A stretch of DNA of 24,694 bases from DATKZH01 sp964505295 (GTDB lineage Bacteria; Planctomycetota; Planctomycetia; Pirellulales; Thermoguttaceae), in the NCBI GenBank assembly GCA_964505295.1, contig CAZDHR010000052.1, forward strand, positions 1 through 24,694, given 5' to 3'. The position numbers and the translations under genes are program-made. Positions 8,655 through 16,503 of the stretch are shown in pieces (the first letter of the stretch is position 1; each line of letters opens with the position of its first letter). Below the pieces are notes generated by a model. It searched no databases and was not told the origin of the DNA. It worked only from the letters and a program-made list of their open reading frames with translations.

Positions 8655-8779
8655 GCCCGGCGAGTATCCGCATCGTCGCAGATACGGTTGCAGGACTCGG
8701 GCGGTGAGTGCTGGCGACGCGGGAATGGCCGTTCTCCCACCCTGTTTGACTTGATCTGGCCGGACTGCGCACCCGTGCG

Positions 8780-8795
8780 GACCACTCCAGTGGTC
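8780..8795. promoter_or_regulatory. Perfect 16-bp palindrome, candidate operator of the methylase-PIN operon
   Basis: GACCACT-CC-AGTGGTC is a perfect 7-bp inverted repeat with a 2-bp spacer. On the minus strand it begins 13 bases after a possible -10 element, so it would cover the start of the transcript, a classic operator position. Restriction-modification C-boxes and toxin-antitoxin operators have similar size, but no regulator gene with a DNA-binding domain is visible nearby. The methylase itself or a distant regulator could bind here. Confidence 0.45.
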
Positions 8796-8807
8796 ACCTA
8801 CACCATG

Positions 8808-8836
8808 AGAGTACCAAATCCGGGGGATCTGTGCAA
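8808..8836 (-). promoter_or_regulatory. Possible sigma70-type promoter for the methylase-PIN operon
   Basis: On the minus strand TTGCAC (8831-8836) and TACTCT (8808-8813) are separated by exactly 17 bases. Both are weak matches to the consensus. Position upstream of the module and next to the palindrome supports it. Planctomycete promoter rules are poorly known. Confidence 0.3.
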
Positions 8837-8977
8837 TATCCGCATGGGCGGGTCGGCGGGAGTCTGTTCGCGACTTGTAGGGACTTACAGATGCCGCGCG
8901 CTATCGTCGCCAAGTCGTCCAGATTCGACCGGGTAGCGCGTTCTTTGACGAGGATGCCTGCCGCGTGCGGTCTGGGT

Positions 8978-11900
8978 CTACTCCAGCGCCGGCCCCGCGA
9001 TCTGCTCGCCGCGGCGCTGGCGCTGTTGGTCTTCGGGGTCGAAGGTGCCGTAGAAGAGGGCGTTGGCGTCCATCCAGGTGATCAGGCGGTCGACTTCCGC
9101 GTCGGAGAGGGTGGCGCCTTCGTGGCCTTCGAGGAGCAATTGGGTCAGCTTGCTGGCCCGGGCGCCGAAGCGGTCCGGGTAGGTGAGCGGCTCGAAGTTG
9201 TCTTGGGGGGTGCCCTTCCACTGGGAGAACGGCACGCGCGGGGCCAGGGCGTTGTACGACGCGGTGAACTCGCCGGCCGGGGCCCCGGTCAGGTCGACTC
9301 CGCCGTCGGCCTTGCCGGGGCGGTGACACTCGACGCAGTGCTTGTCGAGCACCGGCTGCACGAGCCGGGCGTAGCTGAACGGCTTCGAGCCCTCGGGGCC
9401 GGGCGCGATCTCCGACGGCGCCCGCTCCGCCGCCAACGCCCCGGCGCGCATGGCAAGCGTGGCGGGCGCCGTGGTGCGAGGCTCGTGGCAACCGACGCAG
9501 CCGAGTTGCTCGCCGGGCTGAAGATAGGTGAGGCTCCGCATGGTCTGCACGGCCATCCCCCGCTGGTCGAGTGCCTGGAACGCGAGCGGGATGCCCGACG
9601 GGGCGCGGAAGTAGGCCGAGCCGTCGCGTTCGACGGGCACGGTGCCCAGCACTTGCTTGCCGGGCGAGGCGTTGGCCAGCCCCACCCGGGGCGTGTTCGC
9701 GTGCGGCGTCGTCTTGGGAAGCACCTGGACGATGCGAAGCTGCTTAATGGGGTGCTCCGCCCTGGCCAACTGCGGCCAGCTATCATACACGTCTTGCAGG
9801 AAGAACGTGCCCTCACCCGGCTGGCGCTCCACCAGCGATGAGTGGAGCGCGGGCGGGCGCGGGCGGGCGCGCAGCAGCGTCGGCCAGAGGCTGCCGATAC
9901 TCGGGTCGCGGTAGATCAACTCCTTGTTGCCGAAGCGATCGACGAGGTAGATGCCGAACATGTTGGCCGGGTTGGCCAACGGCTCGCCGATCAGCGGGTC
10001 GAAGCTGTAGGCGGCAAGGAAGAAGTCCTCCGAGAGGGGATAGGGCGTGCGGTAGCAGTGGCCCGGCCACCGCTTCTCTTCCGTTGGCACCTCGGGCGGC
10101 TCGGGCACGCCGGCCGTCGCGTGCCAACGCTGCACCGGGAACTCGCTCTCGGAGAACAGGGCGTCGGGCGTCAGCCGCGTGATCGGCTTCAGGCCGTCGA
10201 TTCCGCGTGTGACGTCGAGGAGGATGATCGAGCCGGCGGTCATGGCGTGGTGGGCCGCTGCGGTGGCCATCACGCAGTTCGAGCCGGGCACGGGCCGCGC
10301 TTCCCACACGCCCACCGGGTTCAGCGTGTTGTTGCCGTAGAAGGCCCTCACGTCGCTGCCGTCCGGTCGCACCGACCAAAGCTGCTGATAGTGGACCGCG
10401 TGCCGATCCACGTAGTCCCAACGCGTGTAGATCACGCGCCCGTCGTTCAGCACGGCCGGGTCCCATTCGTGGGTCTCGTGGAACGAGATGACGCGCGGGT
10501 CGGAGCCGTCGGCGTTGGCCAGGGCCAGCGTATGCACGGGGCAGGGCCCCCGGCCGCAACGGTGAAAACCGCCGCGGCGCGTCGACAGGAACAAAATCTT
10601 CCCGTTGGGCAGGTAGCGCGGCGAGAAATCGTCAAAAGGCTCGTCGGTCAGTTGCCGCAGGTCGGAGCCGTCGGCGCCCATTTCGAACAGATGATAGTGC
10701 TGGTTCTCGTTGGTGCGCCAGTCGACGGCGTTCGGGTCGGTCTCGCAGAAGGAGAAGAGCACGCGGCGGCCGTCCCAGGAGACGTCGAAACTGAGATAGC
10801 TGCCCATCGGCAGCTCGGCCAACTGCCGGCACCGCATCGACTCGCCCGGGGCGTCGAGCACGAACACGCCGCCGCCCGGCCGCGCGCACCGGCCGGAATA
10901 CTGCGTCAACTGGTGGCTCATGGCGCTGGGCACGCGCTTGACGAACACCAACGGGCCGACCTGCGCCAGCGGGTTGCGGAAGACGATCCGGCGACGGAGC
11001 GCGTGGACCTCTTTCCACAGCTTTTCCCATTCCGCGTCGCTCGCCGTCCCGGCCGCAGACATGGACTGCCACTGGCTTCGCGCGGCCTGCCACGGCGCCG
11101 CAAGCTCGTCGAGCGGCACGCCCGACGCGGCGAGGTTCCGGATCAGTCGATCGCCCCGCTCGAGCACCGCCTCGATCGCCTCGCCCCAACTGCGACGTTC
11201 CCGGGCGGTGCCGATGCCGTCCTGCATGCGCCAATCCCACTGGATCAGCTCCTGCTCGATCGCCGGGTGCAGCTCGGGCGATTTCGGCGGCGGAATCGCC
11301 TCCTTCGCTTGCTCGAAGACGAGGGGGACGGGGAACACTTCGTCGCCCAGGGCGTACCGCAGGCCGCTCCAGCGAACGCCCGTCTCCGCGTCGGCGCCCC
11401 GCGTGGTCAGGACGATCTCGCCCTCGGTGCCGGCACGGACCGGCTCGCCGGCGAGCACCGCGCGGTCGCCGCAGCCGACCGTGCGTGCCACGCGCGCGTC
11501 GCCGAGCGAAAGCTCCACTTCGGCCTGCGTTCCGCGGAGGACGCTTACGTCGGCCATGATTCGCAACGGTTCCCTAACGTTCTTCACCGGGACCACCAGG
11601 CGGACCTCTTCGCCGCGGTCGACGCTCACCGCGAGCGTTCGGGCCGTTTCCATGACCGCCACCTGGGGGCCGTTCGCCCGGGCGACGAGCGAGAAACCGC
11701 CCGCGGCGGGGGTGGCCGGCGGCCCTTCTTCGCCGGCAAGCGCGACGGCAGTACTTCCGAAAAACGGGACGCGCGGGTCGCGAACCAGGCAGGCTTCCGC
11801 CCAGTTGGCCATGTCGCAGCCGATCCCGTCGCCCGAGTCGGTGGCAATCAGGCGCAACTGGCGCGCGCCGGCCACGGGCACGTCGACCGGGCGGGCGGGA

Positions 11901-12346
11901 TCGCTGTCGGACATGGGGCCGGCCTCGAACTTCACTTCGCCGTCGACCTCCACGCGGAAAGTCACGCTGCCGCGGCTGCCGCCCTGCCATTGGACGCCGA
12001 CCGACGTACGGAAGCGCGTGTACTGGCCGCGGAGCTCGATCACGATCTCGCCGTTGGCGTGGTGTCCCAGGCCCTTGTCGTAGGTCTTCTCGCCGATCTG
12101 CATCGGCGCCCCCGTGGTGCCGGATCGGGCCGCCGCCGTGTTGAATCCGAAATCGCCCCATTGCTGCTGATGCTCCAGGGAGACGCCGGCGTTTGGGTCG
12201 CTGACGAAGTCCGCGTCCTGCGCCGGGAGGTACGGAGCCGACGCGAGCAAGACGAAGAGAGCGCAGGCCGCAGCAAGCGTGAAGCACTCCTGCTGATGTC
12301 CGGGGTGCATCCCCAGAAGGGCCATCGATCGTCGCGTCGCGTGCAT
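8978..12346 (-). CDS. Large exported NPCBM, hydrazine-synthase-alpha-like and cytochrome c protein
   Basis: 1122 aa from ATG 12346, chosen because AAGGA lies 11 bases upstream; ATG 12358, 12325 and 12310 are alternatives. A hydrophobic export segment (LAAACALFVLLASAPYLPAQ) ends near residue 42. Residues about 45-175 form an NPCBM-type carbohydrate-binding domain (YDKGLGHHANGEIVIEL, IGCDMANWAEACLV). A linker of beta and helical regions is followed by TolB/PD40-like propeller blades (SYLSFDVSWDGRRVLFSF, DDFSPRYLPNGKILFLSTRR), as in HZS_alpha-type proteins. The C-terminus has two CxxCH haem motifs: C950/C953/H954 (LGCVGCHEPR) and C1004/C1007/H1008 (KHCVECHRPG). It should act outside the cytoplasm, joining glycan binding to a redox centre. 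HZS_alpha-like domains are widespread in planctomycetes that do not perform anammox, so no hydrazine chemistry is implied. Substrate unknown. Confidence 0.87.
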   Translation of the reverse strand: MHATRRSMALLGMHPGHQQECFTLAAACALFVLLASAPYLPAQDADFVSDPNAGVSLEHQQQWGDFGFNTAAARSGTTGAPMQIGEKTYDKGLGHHANGEIVIELRGQYTRFRTSVGVQWQGGSRGSVTFRVEVDGEVKFEAGPMSDSDPARPVDVPVAGARQLRLIATDSGDGIGCDMANWAEACLVRDPRVPFFGSTAVALAGEEGPPATPAAGGFSLVARANGPQVAVMETARTLAVSVDRGEEVRLVVPVKNVREPLRIMADVSVLRGTQAEVELSLGDARVARTVGCGDRAVLAGEPVRAGTEGEIVLTTRGADAETGVRWSGLRYALGDEVFPVPLVFEQAKEAIPPPKSPELHPAIEQELIQWDWRMQDGIGTARERRSWGEAIEAVLERGDRLIRNLAASGVPLDELAAPWQAARSQWQSMSAAGTASDAEWEKLWKEVHALRRRIVFRNPLAQVGPLVFVKRVPSAMSHQLTQYSGRCARPGGGVFVLDAPGESMRCRQLAELPMGSYLSFDVSWDGRRVLFSFCETDPNAVDWRTNENQHYHLFEMGADGSDLRQLTDEPFDDFSPRYLPNGKILFLSTRRGGFHRCGRGPCPVHTLALANADGSDPRVISFHETHEWDPAVLNDGRVIYTRWDYVDRHAVHYQQLWSVRPDGSDVRAFYGNNTLNPVGVWEARPVPGSNCVMATAAAHHAMTAGSIILLDVTRGIDGLKPITRLTPDALFSESEFPVQRWHATAGVPEPPEVPTEEKRWPGHCYRTPYPLSEDFFLAAYSFDPLIGEPLANPANMFGIYLVDRFGNKELIYRDPSIGSLWPTLLRARPRPPALHSSLVERQPGEGTFFLQDVYDSWPQLARAEHPIKQLRIVQVLPKTTPHANTPRVGLANASPGKQVLGTVPVERDGSAYFRAPSGIPLAFQALDQRGMAVQTMRSLTYLQPGEQLGCVGCHEPRTTAPATLAMRAGALAAERAPSEIAPGPEGSKPFSYARLVQPVLDKHCVECHRPGKADGGVDLTGAPAGEFTASYNALAPRVPFSQWKGTPQDNFEPLTYPDRFGARASKLTQLLLEGHEGATLSDAEVDRLITWMDANALFYGTFDPEDQQRQRRGEQIAGPALE

Positions 12347-12498
12347 GGGGCGATTCATCCTTTTCGTCGGGGGCCTGCCGTTGATGGAGAAGGACGTCCT
12401 GAAATGCCGGGGGCCTCCTACTGGCGCCAAGTTCCACGCGCTGCCGGGGACGTCACGAGGGGCGGTCGGGCACGAAGTCGGCTTCGTTCTCCCGCTGA

Positions 12499-12687
12499 CT
12501 ATCCGATCTCCGGCACAGACAGCCCTCGACAGATCTTCCTGGCGAGCTTGTCGGAAATCTCAACATGCCGCGGCACCGCTTCCACTTCGCCCGTGGCCGG
12601 GCTTGTCCATAGCGAGTGCGAGCGACCTTCTCGCTTCAGCACGCATCCGTGCTTGCGCAGGTGCCTCAACAGAGCGGTCCGTTTCAT
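12499..12687 (-). CDS. hicA: HicA family mRNA interferase toxin
   Basis: 62 aa, a normal HicA length, with the compact double-stranded-RNA-binding-like fold signature: the KRTALLRHLRKHGCVLKREG segment, then catalytic His24 in GRSHSLW, and VEAVPRHVEI with basic residues. HicA toxins cleave mRNA independently of ribosomes. The ATG at 12687 overlaps the stop of the upstream hicB by 4 bases (ATGA), so translation is coupled. Gene order is antitoxin first, opposite to the Escherichia coli hicAB order but common in other phyla. Confidence 0.88.
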   Translation of the reverse strand: MKRTALLRHLRKHGCVLKREGRSHSLWTSPATGEVEAVPRHVEISDKLARKICRGLSVPEIG

Positions 12688-12899
12688 CCTAGGGACACCA
12701 CGTCTCGGATAGCGTCTTCCGGAACGCCGCGCATTCCTTCCTCTCGCCGATCTTCAAGGATCAGCTTGATCGCTTCGGCCAGGCTCTTTTTCGCTTCGTC
12801 CTTCGTGCGACCCTGGCCGTTCGCGCCGGGTATTTCCGGACAATAGGCGATGAACCAATCGCCGTCTTTCTCGAGAATGGCGGTGAACTCGTTTCGCAC
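12684..12899 (-). CDS. hicB: HicB family antitoxin, short form
   Basis: 71 aa when begun at GTG 12899; an upstream in-frame ATG at 12920 would add seven residues (MGTEGAV) that do not resemble the family. The GTG has a strong GGAGGGAG ribosome-binding site, and the resulting start RNEFTAILEKDGDWFIAYCPEIPG matches the beginning of HicB proteins. A helix follows (KDEAKKSLAEAIKLILEDRR). Only the RNase H-like fold is present: no C-terminal ribbon-helix-helix or HTH domain is seen, so promoter autoregulation by this protein is uncertain. It should neutralise the coupled HicA. Confidence 0.87.
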   Translation of the reverse strand: MRNEFTAILEKDGDWFIAYCPEIPGANGQGRTKDEAKKSLAEAIKLILEDRREEGMRGVPEDAIRDVVSLG

Positions 12900-12904
12900 G
12901 ACTG

Positions 12905-12912
12905 CTCCCTCC
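12905..12912 (-). promoter_or_regulatory. Ribosome-binding site setting the hicB GTG start
   Basis: GGAGGGAG on the minus strand, with its GGAGG core 8 bases before GTG 12899. The site lies downstream of the alternative ATG 12920, which argues that translation starts at the GTG. Confidence 0.65.
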
Positions 12913-13008
12913 GTGCCCATAGTGCTGATCGGCCTACCTCAATTCTAACGGCCCACGAAGCCCGCTGTCAAACTCGGCCCCGCGCCGATCGCTACCCGTC
13001 CGAATCCC

Positions 13009-13968
13009 TCACCCGGCGACCAGTCCGTCCACAAACGCCTTCGCCTTCTTCGCCTCGGCGAGGATCGCCGCCAGGTCGTCGGGGTCGGGCCGGTTGACGC
13101 ATTCGATCACCAGGTCGCCGCTGGTGAAGCCGCCTTTCTCAAGGCGGGCCAGCACGGCGGGGAAGTCGACCATGCCGGTACCCGGCGAGACCCAGACGTC
13201 CTTCTTCACCTTGCCCTCCTCGGTCGACATGGTGAAGTCCTTGATGCACATGCCTGCGCGTACGAAGCCGTCGACGGCGGCCGCGTCGTCGACCGGATCA
13301 AGCTCGCCGTCGGAGTAGAAGAAGACGTTGCCCGGGTCGTACCAGATGCTGAAGTTCTCGTGGCCGACCGTCTCGACGCACTTGCGGCACTGGGCCCCGT
13401 TGGCGTTCAGGCCGCCGTGGGGCTTGACGGTGATGGGCAGGCCCTTCTCGGCCGCGTAGTCGCAGCACTCGGCGATGGCCTGGTAGTAGACGTCGAAGAG
13501 CTTCTCGTTGGTGCCGCCCATCAAGAGCGAGCGGGCGCCGGCGGCGACGCAGTTGTCGATCAACCGCTTCAGGTCCTCGATCCCCTGCTCCAGCGACTTG
13601 GCCACCCCAATCCTGCCGCCGTACACGGAGGGGATCGTCATCCCGCGGTCTTTGACCTCCCAGCCGATCTTCTCGCACGCCTCGAGCGGCATGTCGGCCT
13701 GGATCACGAGCCGGCGGCCTTCGGTGGTGGTGGTCATCAGGCCGGCGTGCTTGAAGCCGGCCTCGGCGATGGCGTCCAGCGCGACGCGGTAGTCGTGCCG
13801 GTCCCAGGGACGCGTGTAGATGCCTACCCGATAGCCGCCCCGGGCCGGAGTCTGCCCGGCCGCGTGGGCCAGGCCGGTGATTGCGTGCGGGGCCAGAAGG
13901 CCGGCCGTCCCGATCGCGGCGGTGCGGCCGAGGAATCGTCGTCGGGTTACCCGGTTTTGCGTAGCCAT
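13009..13968 (-). CDS. Tat-exported sugar phosphate isomerase/epimerase-like TIM barrel protein
   Basis: 319 aa from ATG 13968, with GGGAGAA upstream. The N-terminus carries a twin-arginine signal (TRRRFLGR, residues 8-15, then AAIGTAGLLAPHAITGLAHA), so the folded protein is exported. The rest is an AP-endonuclease-2/xylose-isomerase-like barrel. Likely metal-site residues are H184 (VKPHGG), D211 (WYDPGN), D244 (CIKDF) and E289 (LVIECVN). Relatives isomerise or epimerise sugars, often with oxidoreductases or DUF1080 proteins in planctomycete glycan catabolism. The substrate cannot be predicted. It stands alone on its strand, with the heptamer array 116 bp upstream of its start. Confidence 0.88.
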   Translation of the reverse strand: MATQNRVTRRRFLGRTAAIGTAGLLAPHAITGLAHAAGQTPARGGYRVGIYTRPWDRHDYRVALDAIAEAGFKHAGLMTTTTEGRRLVIQADMPLEACEKIGWEVKDRGMTIPSVYGGRIGVAKSLEQGIEDLKRLIDNCVAAGARSLLMGGTNEKLFDVYYQAIAECCDYAAEKGLPITVKPHGGLNANGAQCRKCVETVGHENFSIWYDPGNVFFYSDGELDPVDDAAAVDGFVRAGMCIKDFTMSTEEGKVKKDVWVSPGTGMVDFPAVLARLEKGGFTSGDLVIECVNRPDPDDLAAILAEAKKAKAFVDGLVAG

Positions 13969-14361
13969 GGCGGTCTTCTCCCTTGCTGTGAAGTCGGTGG
14001 CAACGAATTCCTCTATAGCATGCGGCGGGCTCGCTTTCCAGTGTTTCAGGACGGCTCGGGCTGAGAGGGCGAGGATTAGGGGGCAGGGATCAGGGATTAG
14101 GGATCAGGGGTCAGGGGTCAGGGGTCAGGGACCAGGGATCAGGGGTCAGGGTTGGAAGGTCAGGGTTCGGGGGTCGGGGGGCAGGGGTCAGGACTTGTGG
14201 GGCGACCGCGGGGACGAGGTGCCACGCGCTTGCGGAGGGCTTCGCCGGCGAGCAGTGGTCACCAGGAGCTTGTTGGACAACGGTGGCGGATTCTCGACAG
14301 GCCGAGGCCGGACGCGTGCGTCGCCCTTGCGACGAGCGACGCTCAAAGCCGGTATGCCGAG
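13969..14361. other. Intergenic region containing the heptamer array
   Basis: Between the isomerase start and the stop of the SEC-C-like gene. It holds the 105-bp heptamer array (14085-14189) and about 170 bp of unremarkable GC-rich sequence. No supported gene, tRNA or terminator was seen; short open readings here are repetitive or low-complexity. Confidence 0.6.
14085..14189. repeat. Heptanucleotide tandem repeat array, (AGGGRTC)15-like
   Basis: The 105 bp divide exactly into fifteen 7-bp units. Most are AGGGATC or AGGGGTC; variants are AGGGATT, AGGGACC, AGGGTTC, GGGGGTC and GGGGGGC, and one 14-bp stretch (14148-14161) represents two diverged units. The + strand carries a G-run in nearly every unit, so G-quadruplex formation is possible. 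Heptamer tandem arrays (STRR) are known in cyanobacteria; whether this is the same kind of element is not known. Confidence 0.92.
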
Positions 14362-16503
14362 TCAGTCCATGCCGGGCGTCCAGATCTGGGGCTTGTCGCC
14401 GGTGGGCTTCTGGCTATCGGGGGTCCACAGCTCTCCCGGCTTGGCGCCCGACTGACCGGGGACGACCAGCGAGGGCGGTTCGGCGGCGGCCGCTTCCGGC
14501 GGTTCGGCGGGAGTGCCGTCGGGGTTGAGCACGCCGATCTCGATGAGCAGCTCGGTCAGCTCCCGGGCGACGCCCGGCTCATGGATGTGCTGGGACTGGA
14601 GGTGATCCAGCAGGCGCGACGCTTCCTGCGCCTCCCCGCGCCCCATGCGGAGCGGCAACTCCAGGAGATCCCAGTGGGCGCAGGATTGGCCCGCCTGCCT
14701 GGCGAGCTTGCGGCCTTCGTCGACGTAGCCAAGCGCCCGATCGGAATCATCGACCATCGAGACCATCATCTCGAACGCCAGCAGCCGTTCCTTGCTGTCA
14801 CCCAGGCTGGGCCGTTCGACCACTGCCTGGGCAAGCTTCCTTAAAGCGGCCCTCGCGCCGTATCCAAGCGCACGCCGATAGTTGACCAACAGCGCGTCGT
14901 CGGAGAGCTTGTCGACCATGACTCGCGACAATCGCACCAGCGGGAGATCGTCCGGGGACATCTCGTCTGGATCGATCGGCTCGAGCGTAGGGAGTCCCAG
15001 GCGGCTTCTGAGCCGGTTGAGGTCGAACCGGCCGCCGATCTGCTCCAGCCAGAACTCCAGGAGGAGCACGGCCGCCAGGAGTCGGACGCGATAGGTATCT
15101 TCACCGGCCACCTCTTGCGCGCACTTGCCGTCGAACAGCCCCAGCGGCAACTGCGGCCACGCTTGGAGGATCGCGTGGTCCAAGTGCTCGGTCATCAGTC
15201 GCTGCAAATCCTCTCGGGAGCACTCTACGGGAAGGCGCCAGTTGCGAGTCAGGGCTTCGCGGCTCGCGGAGACGTGCCCGATCACCTCTTGCTCGGGCTC
15301 GCCGTCCAACGCGTCACCGCCCGTATCCCTAAGAAGAGCCTTCAACTCGTCGAGGTCCGGGGCCGACACGTCGACGAGCTCGAGTCGGGCCTCCTGGTCG
15401 GTCTGCTTCCCGTAGAGAAGGGCTTGGCAGACGATCCGGGGGACGTTGGCGGCGGTGATTTGCGTGCCGGGTTCGGGGGGGACAAGATCGAAAAACGCGA
15501 AGAGGGCCTTTGGTGGAGGGGAGTCTTCGTCGGCCAACGACGCCAAATCGGCCTGCATCTGACTCACCTTCGGCGAGGACGCCAGCGCGGCCTGGAGTCG
15601 GTCGACGTCGCGGACCGTATAGCGCAGGGCCCACACTTCCTGCTGATCGCCGAGGGGATCTTCGGACAGGAACAAGGCCAGGGCTTCGGCCTCCACGGCG
15701 TCTTCCAGCGGGACGTCCAACGAGGCGAACCTCTTGAGTGCCTGGATGCAGCCGGGCGTGTCGGCACTCCAGCCCCGCAACGTGGCCAGATTGGACCAAA
15801 TGACCGGTTCGCCGTCGAACCGTTCGGCCAACTCCGCCAGACGCTCGGACGCTTCGATCCAGCGACCGTGAGAAGCCAACGACCGGGCCTCGTCGAACTC
15901 CGCCTTCCACGGCGCATCGTCGGGGGCGTCACGCAGCCCGGGCGCCTCTTTGACCGCGAGCGGAAGGTTCGGACTGGCGTGCAACTGTATGAGGAAGCTC
16001 ATCGGGCGGCGGTCTTCCCGTTGGATATTCATTTGCAGGGTGGCCAGCGCCCGCGCCGCCAGAATCTCGCCCAGCGCAAGCAGGACCCGGCTGAGCGAAT
16101 GGATCGCCTCGTAGACGCGCGCGTGAAACCCGCCGGTCGACTCGGCCACGGCTCCCAGGATCAACTCCATCGCCCTGCGAGCGTCGCGGCGCATGGCCGC
16201 CACCATGGCGCACTCGGCCAGGGCGACCGGGTTGGTGGGGTGCTTCACCAGAAACGTGGCCGCGACGGCTTCCGCTTCCTCGGTCCTATCGAGGATCCTG
16301 AACAACAGGGTCTTCATCGAGAGCAAGCACGCTCGGTCGGGGTTGGACTTCTCCAAGTGCTCGATGTGCCTCAGGCACGCCTGATACTGCTCGCCTTCGA
16401 GCATCCGCTCGATCTTTTGCAGGTCGCCGAGGAGGTCCGGGCAACAGAACTTGATCTTGTTCCCGGTACCACCAGGACAAAGGGAATAGGGGCCTATGGG
16501 CAT
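14362..16503 (-). CDS. SEC-C-like zinc motif protein with long helical-repeat region
   Basis: 713 aa from ATG 16503; a TTG at 16548 would add 15 unrelated residues. The N-terminus, MPIGPYSLCPGGTGNKIKFC, resembles the SEC-C zinc motif (CPCGSGKKxKxCC), but the second Cys is Gly; C9, C20 and C21 remain. The rest is predominantly alpha-helical with TPR-like spacing (residues about 30-350 and again 560-680) and a Pro/Glu-rich C-terminal tail that mentions no known domain. No signal peptide or membrane segment is visible, so it is probably cytoplasmic. SEC-C motifs occur in SecA and many uncharacterised proteins and bind zinc. I do not recognise a more precise family; a protein-binding scaffold is the simplest reading. 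Confidence 0.8.
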   Translation of the reverse strand: MPIGPYSLCPGGTGNKIKFCCPDLLGDLQKIERMLEGEQYQACLRHIEHLEKSNPDRACLLSMKTLLFRILDRTEEAEAVAATFLVKHPTNPVALAECAMVAAMRRDARRAMELILGAVAESTGGFHARVYEAIHSLSRVLLALGEILAARALATLQMNIQREDRRPMSFLIQLHASPNLPLAVKEAPGLRDAPDDAPWKAEFDEARSLASHGRWIEASERLAELAERFDGEPVIWSNLATLRGWSADTPGCIQALKRFASLDVPLEDAVEAEALALFLSEDPLGDQQEVWALRYTVRDVDRLQAALASSPKVSQMQADLASLADEDSPPPKALFAFFDLVPPEPGTQITAANVPRIVCQALLYGKQTDQEARLELVDVSAPDLDELKALLRDTGGDALDGEPEQEVIGHVSASREALTRNWRLPVECSREDLQRLMTEHLDHAILQAWPQLPLGLFDGKCAQEVAGEDTYRVRLLAAVLLLEFWLEQIGGRFDLNRLRSRLGLPTLEPIDPDEMSPDDLPLVRLSRVMVDKLSDDALLVNYRRALGYGARAALRKLAQAVVERPSLGDSKERLLAFEMMVSMVDDSDRALGYVDEGRKLARQAGQSCAHWDLLELPLRMGRGEAQEASRLLDHLQSQHIHEPGVARELTELLIEIGVLNPDGTPAEPPEAAAAEPPSLVVPGQSGAKPGELWTPDSQKPTGDKPQIWTPGMD

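Larger units (their letters stand above)
8655..8977. other. Region upstream of the methylase-PIN module
   Basis: This 323-bp stretch separates the methylase ATG from the stop of the large haem protein gene. The first part (8655 to about 8730) appears to encode the real N-terminus of the methylase in frame, although no normal start codon was found. Beyond it lie a perfect palindrome and a possible promoter (8780-8836). The in-frame reading stays open to at least 8880, but its composition looks non-coding beyond about 8730. No other gene or RNA is recognisable. Confidence 0.5.

Noticed and set aside
8731..8880. Further in-frame upstream extension of the methylase
   Set aside because: The frame stays open, but it crosses the putative promoter and palindrome, has no start codon, and the translation does not look like protein.
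8978..12346. Evidence for anammox
   Set aside because: The similarity is to a hydrazine synthase alpha-like domain that is also widespread in heterotrophic planctomycetes. No beta/gamma subunits or hydrazine dehydrogenase are present.
9842..12712. 956-codon open frame on the + strand
   Set aside because: It lies opposite the large haem protein gene, whose minus-strand product has recognisable domains and a signal peptide. The antisense product has no motif and is an artefact of high GC.
14085..14189. CRISPR array
   Set aside because: Units are 7 bp with no unique spacers and there are no cas genes, so this is a simple tandem repeat.
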